64,000 nt of DNA from Ectocarpus siliculosus (taxonomy: Eukaryota; Sar; Phaeophyceae; Ectocarpales; Ectocarpaceae), in contig FN649743.1 in NCBI GenBank assembly GCA_000310025.1, positions 2,077,913-2,141,912 of the forward strand, read 5' to 3'. Numbering within the stretch: the stretch's first letter is position 1; each line of letters opens with the position of its first letter. Shown here in pieces: positions 12,579 through 24,397 of the stretch. The translations under genes and the position numbers were made by a program. Under the pieces are notes generated by a model. The model was not told the DNA's origin, searched no databases, and saw only the letters and a program-made list of their open reading frames with translations.

Positions 12579-15500
12579 ATGGTGGAGCCCTCGTCAGCGC
12601 CTCGAGATCTCGACTCGACTGGCGCGGCGGCGGCGGCGTCTCGCTCGGATCTAACCTTGCGAAGACGCAACAAGGATAACAGCAACGCCGGTAGCGTAGT
12701 AGAGCCCTCGCCGGCGCCTCGAGGCCTCGACTCGACGGGCGCCGCGTCTCGCCCGGAAGCCTCCGGTAGACGCAAAGACAAGGGTGGCAGCAGCAGCAAC
12801 AACACCGCCCCTACGCAGCGCCCCAGAACGCAAGCAGCAACGGACGCGACTTCGAGCTCCGCTGCTCCTGTTGCCGCCAGCAACAACAACAAACTTCGGA
12901 CCCCGCTGGAGCGCTACCTGCTGCTGTCTGTCATGCTGGTGGCGGCGGGCCTGGGCGTCCGGTTCCTGTGGCGGCAGCTCGCCGGCCTGGTCGGCGCGGC
13001 GCTCATCCTCTCCGCCGCCCGCCGCTGGAGCGGCGCCCCCGCTGTAAGAAAGCCTCCTCCCGATGCTCCTCCTTCCGCTGCCGCTCTTGGTGCTCCCGTC
13101 AGCGGCGGCGACCAGACGGTCGAGGCGACGGCATCATCTGCCGCAGACTGTGAAACGGCTGGGGACAGGGGGGGCGCCGCCGCCGCCGCCGGAGGCGAGG
13201 AGACGGGAAGAAGGGAAGGGGATGTTGTCGGGGATGGAGGAGGGACGTGTTTCGCGGACGCTCCCGCGGAGTTGCGGCGGTTCTGGAAGGATGGGGGCCC
13301 CGGGTGTCAGTTCCTCGTCAGGGGACCGAAGTACATCTCGGACAGGAAAAAGGTGAGAGTCATCTGTACATGCGGTGGTGTGTCTATCTGCCAGGTATAT
13401 ACCTGGTACACACAGTTTTGGTCTCCTTCGAGATGTGCGCTGCTGCTCGTCCTCTTGTGTGGATCCAGTGTTGTACGTAGTACATGCAGCTTCCAGGCGA
13501 GCCGGAACTTCATTTGTTTCGGGTCTTAACTTCTTGATGTTGGCACTGCTGCTGTATACTGTAGCGCGATACATACGTGCACTGCTGGGACGGTACTGCT
13601 CGGGTATTCAAGGAAAGACGGCTACAGCAGGCGACACTGACGTCGATACACATGCCGCTACAAGCACTTACAAAAACTCGTCTCAACTCCATGGGATGGG
13701 TTAACCTCTGGTGCATGATGACGGAAACCCATGCTGGCATGTTCCGTCAAGTTGGCCCAGCAGTCCCGTTTGACTGCGGGCTTGCGGCAGTGCTGTTGTA
13801 TCGGGGGCGAGCAGCTTGCAAGGTGCAAAAATTGCCGAAATCATGCAATCCGTTTCGATTCGTCAGGACCTCAGTGGCGCACAAGATTGTGGTTGCTAAG
13901 TAACTATCACAACCCCCAACTCAAAAACGAGCCGCACTCCGACGGACTTCGGCCATTGATGGAACAAGCCCATGCGCCCTCTTGGCCCGTATTCATGTGT
14001 AGCGGTCCCCTAGCTCCGTTTGCTTTGTTGTGCCCGCATCGGCCTAAATTTTCGAACCCACCACTCGGCAGTACGTACACAATCGCACCTACGAATCTCA
14101 TTGCGCATGTTTTGCCATACGTGGGGCGGTGGGCGCGTTGGGCCACAACTAACTGGCTGCTTCCGACAGGAATCTTTCTTTTGTTGATCGAGCTTCCGTC
14201 GTTTTTGTCGTCGTTTTTGTCATCGGCATCGGCGCAGATTCCCGCGGGTCCTGCGGCAATGCGTCTGGTTCACGTAGACTTCTTCTCGGTGGAGGGGGAA
14301 GTGTTCCACGTGGCTTCGAAGGGCAGGTGATGTTTTCTGCGGCAACTTTTTTGGGGGTTGATCTCCCTCGCTTGCGACCGTGTGAACCGTGTAGATAGTC
14401 AGATGCAGGCGCTGGATATCTCTAGCGCTATGATCTGGTAGTGCGTACAAGTACAGCACTGCTGGGAACCAATAAGGTTCTAGCCGATGCCAAAAGGCTG
14501 GTTGTGAGGAGCAAGCACTGGCGGGAACCAATGCGGTTCCAGCCCCTCCCCCTCCCGCGTGTTCATTTTACGTCCGTGTTGCGCCAAACGTTCGCGAACA
14601 GTCGTGTGTGTACCTCGCCCCTCCTGGTGCCACTACTGCCACGTATCTCTGTAAACTGCAGGTGCCGAGATCGCGTGTCCGCATTCCTGAAGAGCTACGA
14701 GGACAAGGGCGAGGCCGCCCCGTTCCTCTTCATCCTCAACATCCTGGTGCCCGGCAACCCCGTCGTGGCCACCGTAATGTACTTGGCCCTGGATCAGACT
14801 ACTCAGCGGAGGGACGGGGTTGGTCTCGGCGAGGAGGGGGTTTCTTCCCCCGTACCCGCGGGCGGCGGCGATAGCGCTCGCCACGACACGTTTCTTGCGA
14901 TGCTTGCGAGGTTAGACTCGGCTTGTGACGGATCTTTGTTTGCTGAAATTGGTGACGTTTGGGGTGGGTGGTGTTGTCGTAGAGAGGGAGGCGTGCGACG
15001 TGTGCAGCGTGGTTTTTATTTTTGCGCAGGGGCGGATGTTCGGGGTTTGCTTGGCTTGGGCGGGGCAAGGCGAGAACGAGGCGCAGGCCGAACCCGATCA
15101 CTTGCCCCCCCCCCCCCCCCCAATGTGTGCCTCGTTCACGTGGCCTTGTGCTGCTGCTGCTGCTGCTGTTGCTGTCACCAGGTACGCTGAGGTGCCCGGA
15201 TCGGGCTACAATAAGCTCGAACGCACCCGTTCTCCTTCCTCCCCTTCTCCCCCTCCTTGTATTTCTATTTCCTCCTCCTCTTCCTCGCCCCTTGCTCCGA
15301 CGGCGGCGAGCACCAGCGTTTCCTCCTCCTCTTCTGCCTCCCCGCCCCCGTTGTCCTCCTGCGCACCCCCACCAACCCCGTCGCCTCACCCACGAGAAGA
15401 AGAGCGACAGCCGCGGCAGGAGGAAGATGCTTCTTCTTCTTCTTCTTCTTCTTCGCCCCTTCCCCTTGCTGGGGTGGCCGGGCTTGAGGGGGGAAACGGA

Positions 15501-18500
15501 CCGCCGGCGGCCGAGGGAGCTGCGGGTGCTGGCGCAGAGGCGTTGTCGACAGGGGCGGCGTCGCGCGGAGGGGGTCTGGGCGGGGCGCCCGCGGATCGCA
15601 ACAGCGACCCCGCGGGGCTGTTGCCCGTGGATGACTTCCGGAACCAGCGGTGAGGTGTAGGCGCCTGCTGCTGTGCTTTAGCGATGACACGCAGAGGTTC
15701 ATCCAACAACGAGAGTGAGATACATATATTGAGAGAATGGAGAGTTGTGTGCTCAGTGTTCATCTCGCCGGGGGCGCCTGAAACGTGGTGGTGGTGGTGG
15801 TGGTGGTGGTGGTGGTGTGCCTAACACACGATTTGCCACACGGACAGGTTCAAGCTGATACCGAGCGTGGTCTCCGGGCCGTTTATCGTCCGCAAGGCCG
15901 TGGGAAACAAACCCGCACTGCTGGGGCGCAAGGTCAGCCAGAGGTACTTCCGGGGGCCCGGCTACGTGGAGACGGACGTTGGTGAGCCCGCTGATTCTGA
16001 GATGAGGTGTCCGTACGTAGAAGGTTTTGTTGTAACGACCCGTGGTGTGCTTGAGGTCCCCGCCTTCTGTAGGAAGGGGGGGGTTGGGGGGTTTGGGGCG
16101 ACAAGACGTGTTTGGTTCTGGCCACGTGTCGAAGTGGTATGTGTCGATCGAGTGGTCAAGGTCGGTCTACTTGGCTTCATCGTAAACCTCGAGGTTTGCA
16201 CTGGGCGGTCGCAACAAGGGAGGGCAGTCTGCGGTCTGCGTGGCATTCCCTTTTGCCATTGTGCGGGTTGTGAGTAAGCGGCGTTCAGAGTAGCTCCAAG
16301 TGGTCACGTCACCGAAAACTATGGCAGGTAGGTTGTTGGCAGCTGAAATATCAGACCAGTTTATGTGAGGACAGACGGAACTGGGAAGAGACAAACCCCC
16401 CCCAATAGCAACGTACGTCCTTCTTAACCTTTCACATGTCTTGTCTTCCTCCCTACGTTCGCCCTTCTTCTCCCCCCTGTCTTGCTTTCCTTTCTTTGTG
16501 TTTTTGGCTTTTCCCTGTCTCATCTTCTCCGCTATCGTCGTTTTCGCACACCTCTTGACGCGAACGGGCGTCTCAACAATGACGCGTCGCGCCTTTCGCT
16601 GGAAACGGAACGGTACTTCCTGTTTTCTGCGGCGTGGCGCGGTCGGATGATGAATGGCTTACGGACGGGGGTCTTGGGGGGGGGGGCGCAGACGTTGGGA
16701 GCTCGATGATCGCCGAGAAGATAGTGTCGCTGTGCAGGGGTTACGCGAAAGCTCTCACGGTGGAGCTCGGGATTTGCCTGGAAGGAAGGTGGGCTTTTCA
16801 CGTGAAGGACCTGTCTACGAATTGATGTTGCTGTTGCTGCCTCTCTGGGTGTTGCTGTTGATGCTGCCTCTGTTGCTGCTGTGGTTGTTGATGTTGCTGC
16901 TGCTGCCTCTGTGGGTGCTGTTGTTGTTGATGATGCTGCCTGTGCCGTTGTTGTTGTTGTGGGTGTTGCTGTTGTGTCGTTGGCTTCCCGTTGAACACCC
17001 TTGCGGCTTCTCCTTTGTATCCTTCGGCATCGCCCGAAGGGTGACGTTGATGATTGAGAGACGACATCTCCGTGATCCAAGGGCCTTAAAAGGTTTTTGT
17101 ACGGCAGCAAGGTATACCGATATGGGATACGGCATACATCGACACATGTATCATATCGCGCCGTTGTCCCTGCGAGCATGCATGGTACATGACACAGAAG
17201 AACAAGGGACAGGGGTGCATGTGTCAAGAAACACCCCTGTTAGGCTCTCTCAAATATGCCTTTGAGAAACCGCCCCCCTTGACACGCACAAACGCGAACA
17301 ACACGTGTGATGGTAGCGGTACAAGTGATGCGGACCGAGGTATGCCAACGAGTCTTCTACCTATCGTAGCAGAATATGCATCACCCCAAGACGGGGGGGA
17401 ACAATGGGGGGGGGAGTCGGGAGCTAGTCGTTTTGACCAAGCGATGCCTCTGGTGGACGTTCTTGTTTAGCGTAACTTCGCACACACAAGTCCGCTGCTT
17501 TCTCCCTTGGCTTCGAGGGCAATCCGTGCTCCCTTTTCCGACGCCCAAAACAGTAGTTACGAGGGTTACCGGCAAGCTCGAGGGTATAGGTGGTGATTGA
17601 TGCGCCTACTGAAAAAACGTATCCCCTGCACCAAAGGCTACCACATTCACCACGAACATCGCTATCCACGACAACCACATACTCCGAAACTGCAATGAAT
17701 CGCTGTGTGCTGCTCGGGGAAATCGTGGAAATACAGGTAGGTAGCCTTCGCTGACGCAATGGATTCATTGCTAATCTATCTTAGACTCTAGTAGGTATAG
17801 ATGGATGGATTCATTGCGTCATATTAAGAAAATAATACATAACAAGCTAATAACAAGAACACGAATCACTAGGGCTGTGTATCGGTAGCATAAAACGATA
17901 TAATATATTCCCGATATGTTGGCGCCAACATATCGGGATATCGGCGAGCGAAGCGAGCCTCCCTCAGCCCCCCCCGGCTGAGGGGGCCCCGCCGGAGGCG
18001 CCCCCGGAGGGCCCCGCTGGAGGCGCCCCGCCGGAGGCGTATTTTTACGCGATTTGGCTTCACTAGAGCTATTTTTTTGGGCGATTTTGGGCCTCTCAGA
18101 TGATGCCGGACTCGAGTGCGAAACACAAAAAAAATGAAGTTTGTAGTGGAAAATCAGAAATATTGTTGGGGAAATTTCCTTGATGTACACATTGAACATA
18201 TTCATGCCCAAGCTGCTCTGAAACATCTTGCTAGAACCAAGGAGAAAGCAGGTTTCAGGTTTCACAACCCATCCTCCTTCCTCTAGCCTCCGTCCTCACT
18301 TTCATTGAAACATCGTACGCAAATAAAAAGACAGAACAAACCCAGAACCCAAACCCAGCACAATCTCACAATCTCATGCAACCCAGCCTCACGCTGAGCA
18401 GACCTTCCGGTACTAACCGATCTTCGCAAGCAAGATGCATGCCACAGCCAAAAAGAAATGTAGAAATGTAAGTTCGTTAGGTTTCCGACTCTTCTAGACG

Positions 18501-18995
18501 CTGACGACAAAAACTGAAACCAGCAACCAGGTGTGCAGGTAAGATCTAAAATCTACTTGACAACTTTTTCTTGCGAGCAGCAGACTTCTTCCATTCATCG
18601 ACCACACCCAATACGTTGCGCAAGTACACGAGAAGCTCGACGCTGTCTGCCAGTGTCTGCGCACACAGCACCTGTGCTGTGCGGTGCTGTACGGGGGCTC
18701 CGTGTGCTATATAAATGATTCACGGAGCCCCTTATGCATTCACAGAACCCCCCCAGAATATCGTAATATCGACATCCCCCACGATAGATATACGATGTGA
18801 TATATATTGGTCCGATACTTTTGAACATATCGTTACCGATACAGCCCTACGAATCACACACTGACATGCAGGTGCGACGAGGAGCTCCCCGAGACAGTAA
18901 TGGGCGTGATTCGCCTGGTCAACGTCGACATCGACATGGCCGAACCGCTTCACCGGAGTCCCTCGTCACCTAGGGGGAGGGGAAGGGGGCGATAG
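12579..18995 (+). CDS. EDR2_C (DUF1336) domain protein with N-terminal membrane hairpin
   Basis: Seven exons: 12579..13352, 14238..14326, 14662..14910, 15182..15649, 15848..15981, 16692..16788 and 18872..18995, with codon phases agreeing at every junction; 644 residues. Residues 1-80 carry two tandem copies of a VEPS-APR-LDSTGAA segment. Residues 112-148 form two hydrophobic helices. From about residue 229 the protein follows the EDR2_C domain: QFLVRGPKYISDRKK, RLVHVDFF, FLFILNILVPGNP, FRNQRFKLIPS, GPFIVRKAVGNKPALLG and YFRGPGYVETDVDVGSS. Plant EDR2 is a lipid-binding negative regulator of defence with PH and START domains; neither is seen here. Exon 4 adds a Ser/Pro-rich loop of about 110 residues between the VMYLALDQ strand and FRNQRF. 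The first ATG after an in-frame stop was taken as start; an upstream coding exon is possible. Confidence 0.85.
15425..15455. repeat. (CTT)n coding for poly-Ser inside exon 4
   Basis: About nine CTT units read in frame as Ser (TCT) codons within the EDR2_C gene's low-complexity loop. Confidence 0.85.
15784..15819. repeat. (GTG)n microsatellite in an EDR2_C gene intron
   Basis: An uninterrupted GTG run of about eleven units, 30 bp before the acceptor of exon 5. Confidence 0.9.
16822..16980. repeat. CTG/TTG-rich imperfect minisatellite
   Basis: Repeats of the type TGTTGCTGCTGCCTCTGTGGG, with variable numbers of TTG and CTG triplets, about 30 bp after exon 6 of the EDR2_C gene. Confidence 0.8.
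17752..17821. repeat. 70-bp foldback sequence
   Basis: TGACGCAATG at the left end and CATTGCGTCA at the right end are perfect reverse complements. Similarity of the two arms continues for about 17 bp with a few mismatches. It lies 48 bp left of the hAT-type element. Confidence 0.6.
17870..18849. mobile_element. Non-autonomous hAT-type element, 8-bp TSD
   Basis: A 980-bp element with terminal inverted repeats beginning TAGGGCTGTGTATCGGTA on the left; the right end read inward is TAGGGCTGTATCGGTA. It is flanked by the perfect 8-bp direct repeat CGAATCAC (17862-17869 and 18850-18857). An 8-bp duplication and ends of this kind are hallmarks of hAT transposons. There is no transposase ORF. Inside are a GC-rich tandem patch (about 17965-18040) and an 11-bp-stem hairpin GGGGCTCCGTG / CACGGAGCCCC (18694-18704 with 18721-18731). 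It sits in the last intron of the EDR2_C gene, 22 bp from exon 7. Confidence 0.88.
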
Positions 18996-19109
18996 GAGAA
19001 CAGCACGTTCATGCGGACCGTCGATCAGCAGATTGAAACCGGTGGTACGCACGGTTTGTTTTGCGCTGGGTCGTTGCAGCTTCAGCAAGCAGCAGCTATG
19101 TAGCCGGTG

Positions 19110-19178
19110 GTAACGCTCTCTCTCGGGCCAATCGGTTTGTCGGGATCGAGATTGCTATGGCTGGACCCTACGCGTACC

Positions 19179-19224
<46 letters not shown>

Positions 19225-19335
19225 CCAATCGGTTTTCCGGGATCGAGGTTGATGAGGCCGGGTCCTATGCGCACTGTCCCTCTCTCTCGGACCTATCGGT
19301 TTATCGGGATCGAGATTGATAGGCTGGCCGGTCGC
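19110..19335. repeat. Three-unit tandem repeat with a (CT)n core
   Basis: Three copies of a 70-85 bp unit: CTCTCTCTCGG, then ACCAATCGGTTT with small changes, GGGATCGAG, TTGATAGG and a CCTATGCGCACTGTC-like end. The copies start near 19116, 19185 and 19270. The middle one carries a CT run of about 40 bp. Confidence 0.8.
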
Positions 19336-20900
19336 ACTGTGTCGGCGTTGTGGAGTGTGGAGCGGCAGCTAGGAGTGTTCGCCAGAGAGGGACAAGCGTT
19401 TCCCCGGCTCCGCCCGTTTCTCCGCCTCCTGGTGGATGGTGTACTACATGCTACATAGACAAGAGTCTTAGTTCCCTCTTTCGGTGTGCTTGTTGTTGTT
19501 GTTGTTGTTGTTTTTGTTGTTGTTGTTGTGTGGTGTGTACTATCGGCGCTTGGTTGAGAGTGCAGCGGTGCAGGACGTGGGTGGGTTACGTCCGTTGTTT
19601 GTTGTGTGTTGAGTCAAGAGTGGTCCGTGACTGTCAACGACGGCTGCAACAACAAAGGTGCGAGTGTGTGTGTGTGTGTGTGCAAGGCACTTGATTAATA
19701 GTTGGGCCCACCACCAGGTCGTTGCGGTATACGCTTTTGACGGCTCGTGGCGCTATTAATAGTCATGGGGGCGGTGCGTGCTCTGTCAACGTTCGCGGGC
19801 TTTCTGTGTGTTTCTGTCGCGTTTACAGCGGGCGGCTGTGGCCTTGATTGCCGCAATGCGTTGTGCTGTCTTTCGTTCGATCCTTGCCTGACTGGAAGAA
19901 CCACTGCCGCGTCTAGCCCATTTACCCGCCCGCCGTTGTTGCTGCGGTGTGTGGATGGCTGTAGCGCCAGTCATCGCTCCGTTTTTTTTGTGTATGTTCT
20001 CTCTTGTGTGCTCAGCTACGGCAGAGCAGTAACACCTGTTTTTTTTTTCTGATTCGTGTTAGCAACAAGTTGGTGACGTGTTGTTATAAGGGCGAGAGTG
20101 CGATTGAGGTCGTTCGGTCTATGCCGAGGGGCACTGGAGCTGCAGCTATCCTGTTTCTCTTCCGTCCCTCCTCTGGCTGGCGTGCCCAAGGGTGGAAAAT
20201 GCCGCTATATTAGCCCACTGAAGGCTTTCAGCACACACACCATGTTGTTGGCTTTTTTTACGATGTACTGGCGCTGCGGCTGTGGCTGTGGCGGTGGGTC
20301 ATAATTTCCTGTTGAGGACGCCTGCGCTCAACCCGCCGGGTGGATACGGTGGGGGGCAGCGCATTGTTTCGCGACGGTACATAGTGTCTGGTGAAAGTGT
20401 AGCTGGTGGGGGACGACGAGTCGCTACAGCGGGTGTAAAAGCAACAGAACAACACAAATTGCTCCTGATCTGGTTTCCATCAGGCATGTTTTTCTCCAGA
20501 GTCGTGAGACAGGTTGAGGCCAGGTGCCCTTTTCCTTCTTGTCGCGAAGAAATCAATGCGTCTGCGTGGCCCCGCTCCCCGCTCGGGGAGAGGCGGCAAC
20601 GCCCAACAACAGGGAGGGCAAGGTTGTGAAAACCAACAGTCAGAAGTTGCTCCCCGTTTTGTTTTTGTTCGTCCGAATCGGCAGCTGTTACACGCATCCT
20701 TCCCGTCTTTTTTTCTGACAGGCAAAAGAACCGAGAAATTCGAGGGCAAAGAGAGTGACCTTCTCTCCGCCGGCGAACTAGTGACGACGCTTTCCGCTCC
20801 CCGAAACCTTTGATTGCAATTGACGGGGTACCTTCAGCAAGAAAGACAAAACTCTTGGGGGGGGGGGGGGGGGGGGGAAAGGGGAAAAAGGGGGGGGGGG

Positions 20901-21000
20901 NNNNNNNNNNNNNNNNNNNNNNNNNNNNNNNNNNNNNNNNNNNNNNNNNNNNNNNNNNNNNNNNNNNNNNNNNNNNNNNNNNNNNNNNNNNNNNNNNNNN
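20901..21000. other. Assembly gap (100 N) in a poly-G tract
   Basis: The N run is bordered on both sides by G homopolymers broken by AAA and GAGA (20860-20900 and 21001-21027), so the gap probably marks a homopolymer that stopped sequencing. Confidence 0.95.
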
Positions 21001-23500
21001 GGGGCGAGAGGGGAAAGAGGGGGGGGGTCGACAACCTTCTTGTTTGGTGTAGCATGTAGTCTAGTATGCTTTCCGTGCGGCGCGTTTGAATCCTCACTTG
21101 AAGTTGCCCGTGTGTGTTGTGTAGGTTGTTGTCCTCTCGAGGAGGAGCATACAAAGTGAAAGGTAAAGGTGCACACTTGGCATGCACTTTTCGTTTGACA
21201 AAGCGCTATATACAACCCCCGTGACATTGCCTGTGGTGCCGTGGTGCGGAGATGCAAACCAAGGGTATCTCTCCCCTTTTGACGACTGCATGTTGTAGCA
21301 CAGTGACAGACGACCTCGAACGAAATTCGTTTGTGTCCAGGCCTTGTTGTCCTTCTTTCTTCTCGAAGGAGGATTGATAATATATATATCTGTTTCCCTC
21401 TACTCTCTAGTATGGCCTTTTTTTGTTCACGTCTGCCCCCGTCAACCAAGAAACCCACACTTTTGTATGCTATATATACGTACCGTAATTGGCGTAAGAT
21501 GCCACACCCCGTGGACAGGAGTTCCAAACGAAGAAGGTAAATATTCTAATCCTTCCATGTAAACATTAAGGAATAGTATAAACACACACAGAAAGACTAC
21601 CCATTCGAGATATACCCACAGTCGAACGGGATGTGGTGGAGTCTTTTCAGTGAGTGGAGGGAAACCGCCTGGGTACATCGAAGACAGTTATTATTGCCCG
21701 TTCTCCATGGCTGCTCGGATAATATTCGAAGGTAGGTATGCGCATGGAGTGTGTGTGTGGTACCTTATGCAACGCACTGCGCACCCTAAAAAAGACGGAT
21801 ATCAGATTCCTGGATTTGGCCACGGACGCCGTCGGGTCTTTGCTCGTCCACACTACGCCCGGCTACGGATGGTATAGTCTAAAGTGTGTAACAAACCCCC
21901 TCTCCCTCGCTCTCACACGATCTTCTTGTTTGTTTGTTTTCCCTTAGTTCTCTCCACGTCCTGCCACTCCGCTTGCTAGGAAGAACGAACATACGTACAC
22001 TTATTTCTCCCACAGCAGCAGTGTTCGGTGTGTGCTTTCTGAAGCCAACATGACTGCGTAGTGTCGGCGGTGATCCTGGCGGGTCTCTAAGAGCATCTAT
22101 CTCCTCTGTCTGGATGAAGTATGTCGAACCTGCTTGCTTTCTTCCGGAAAAAATATCAGAAACAAAGCCGTGAGCTTCCCCCGGTCCATTGTCATCACGT
22201 TGTCACTTGTACCCATAAACGAATTCAGTCAACGTTGCTAGTGAGTGTTCTCTGCGCTCAGAGCACAGATGGACGGGAAGGGGCATTGTTTGGTTACAAC
22301 GCAAGTGTTTGATGGATTCACGCTGCTCCTCACACCACCTCCGGTGCAATCCGGTGCGCTCTCATTGATCGGTGCAACCCCGATCCCCCCCCTTTGTCCC
22401 AAAGTGTTTTTTTTTTTCGAGATTGGCGGGGAAACTTCCATTTACTTCCGCATCCAAACAGCCGCGCCGCCGCTCTCGCTGACGGCAAACTGACAGCACT
22501 ATTTGATTGCCCTCGGTCTCTCTCTGCTGTCGTCCTCTCCTTTGATCCCTTTGGGCCGTTCTCTGCAGAAGCAGAGGGGCTGTACAACTTCTTGGCCTTC
22601 GGCGCTAGAACGCGTGAGATAGCCGCACTCCACGGCACGCTCATCAGGACTTGGGACAACCCGCCGGGTCGTTTCGACCGTCCAAGTCAGGAGAAAGGGG
22701 GACACCGTCTCATCTAGGTGAGAGAGAGACAAATATGCTTATTTGCCAACGTGCCAGCGTCAGCGATAGCAAGCAACACCCGCCGCTAGCGTACCGCACT
22801 CGAACACCCGCCGCCTTTCTTGGCGACCGGCTGGTGATCGAGCCTGGCAGCCAGCGCGGTCAGGCGAGGCTGCTGTCATCATCGGTCTTCTCTTTTTATG
22901 CTCTTCGAAAAAATTGAAACGTGACGACACGGCGGGTGTGCTGGTACACACTGCTGCAAATGCAGACTTCGGGGCACGACGAATTGAATGTTTGTGGCAG
23001 GACCGCGGGCGTTTCGATGCGTCACGCGGCGGCAGAGGACGTCGCGCTTTTGTAAGCACGCGTACGTACTTTTTAGTACTCGAGACGTGGTGGATTCTTC
23101 CGTGGAAAACTGCTGCGTCATGTCGGGAGGAGTTGATCCCTCATGTGCTCACACACACCACGTTGATTTGTTGTCGTTTGGCCACAGGCGGCAAAATTGC
23201 GGAAGAAAAACGCTCCACTGGCCGCGGACGGTACGTTGGAACGTTCCGAAGTTTGCTGACTTTTGCAGCAACCTGCCAACTGCTGCCGCCATCGATCATC
23301 CATACCGCCGTTGTTCCTAATTTGGTGTGCACACTGCTGTGTCTGTGGTCGTGCATTTTTGGTTCCGAACTTGTTGTGTGTTGGGAACACGGCAACAGAA
23401 GGGGTGGAGGCGGAGGCAGACGCGCGGCGGCGCCACCAAACCAGCAGTGACTGACGATCACGCACTCCTCCTCCCGTCAAGAGTTTCAGCGCCACGAGGA

Positions 23501-24397
23501 ATGGAACTAAGCGAGCTCTCTATGGAAATGATCAGCATGAGTTCAGCAGCGAACAACAAGATGGCCGACGGCAGCGGCGGCGGCAGCACGGCGGCGGCGC
23601 TGGGGCACCACTCCCAGTCCTCCACCAACATGAGCAAGTCCATCAGCGGGGCTTCCCTCTCCTCCTCTCAGGCAACGCACCGTACCCAGTGCAGCTCGGG
23701 GATGAGCTCGGTGTCCGCCCGCCTCGGGAACCTCTCGAGCTCGCCCGCCTCCCCGTTAGCGGACACCACCACAACAACTTCGGGCGCCGGCGCCGGCGGA
23801 GCGCCGGCGGTGGCAGCGGCAGCGGCGGGTCACCCACACCCGGTCGCCGCCGCCCCGGTCGCCGGCGGAGGCAAGACGGTGCTCGCGGGCGTCGCGCCGT
23901 CCTGCTTCGGGAAGCTGCGGCGGCGGGGCAGGTTCTCCAAGTGGCGCGAGTCCGTCTACTTTGAGCTGCGCAGCACGGCGCTGCTGGCCTTCACCGACAA
24001 CAAGCCCGGCAAGAACACGGGTACCACTGCTGGTGCCGCGGGCGGCGGCGGCGGCAGCAGCAGCAGCGGCGGAAGCTTCGCGTGCCTCGCCGCCAAGATC
24101 ATGCACCCGCGGCACTCGGCACACGCCGGGGTGGAGTGGGGCTGGAGCATGGACCTGTGCGGGGCGGAGCGGGTCGTCGAGCTTCCGGGGTCGACGAAGA
24201 AGGACACGTTTGCCTTCGCGGTTGAGTTTCCGGCCAGGGACAGGAAGAAGACGCTGGTGCTCGCCGCACCGACGGCGGTCGACCGGGAGAGGTGGATGGC
24301 GGCGATGGACAAGGCGAAGCGTTGCGTGCACGCGGAGGTGAGAGCAAAGAAAGCTCCTGCAATTGGTGTTGCTGCACAGCCAGAAGCAGAATCTTGA
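23501..24397 (+). CDS. PH-domain protein
   Basis: Single-exon ORF of 298 residues. Residues 1-120 are Ser/Gly/Ala-rich and look disordered. A pleckstrin-homology domain spans about 125-284: strand GKLRRRGRFSKWRESVYFEL, then LLAFTDNKPG, a Gly/Ser insertion of about 40 residues, WSMDLCGAERVVELPG, FAFAVEFPARDRKKTLVLAA, and the closing helix with the near-invariant Trp at about 275 (ERWMAAMDKAKR). PH domains bind phosphoinositides or proteins at membranes. ATG at 23501 is the first Met in the frame, although the frame is open further upstream. A strong donor (GAG|GTGAGA, exon end 24337) lies just after the domain in phase 0, so the C-terminus could be spliced to further exons. Confidence 0.75.
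   Translation: MELSELSMEMISMSSAANNKMADGSGGGSTAAALGHHSQSSTNMSKSISGASLSSSQATHRTQCSSGMSSVSARLGNLSSSPASPLADTTTTTSGAGAGGAPAVAAAAAGHPHPVAAAPVAGGGKTVLAGVAPSCFGKLRRRGRFSKWRESVYFELRSTALLAFTDNKPGKNTGTTAGAAGGGGGSSSSGGSFACLAAKIMHPRHSAHAGVEWGWSMDLCGAERVVELPGSTKKDTFAFAVEFPARDRKKTLVLAAPTAVDRERWMAAMDKAKRCVHAEVRAKKAPAIGVAAQPEAES

Larger units (their letters stand above)
18996..23500. other. Intergenic, no gene recognised; contains a 100-N gap
   Basis: About 4.5 kb between the EDR2_C and PH-domain genes. It contains the CT-rich tandem repeat at 19110-19330, TTG and GT runs (19490-19680), the gap at 20901-21000 inside a poly-G tract, and many short ORFs without family resemblance. An ORF on the + strand is open through 23327-23500 and joins the PH gene, so a 5' extension is possible but has no ATG. 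Confidence 0.45.

Noticed and set aside
16798-17147. Gln/His-rich minus-strand ORFs
   Set aside because: They are readings of the CTG/TTG minisatellite in an intron.
20778-21527. ORFs spanning the N gap
   Set aside because: Their apparent length comes from unknown bases and poly-G.
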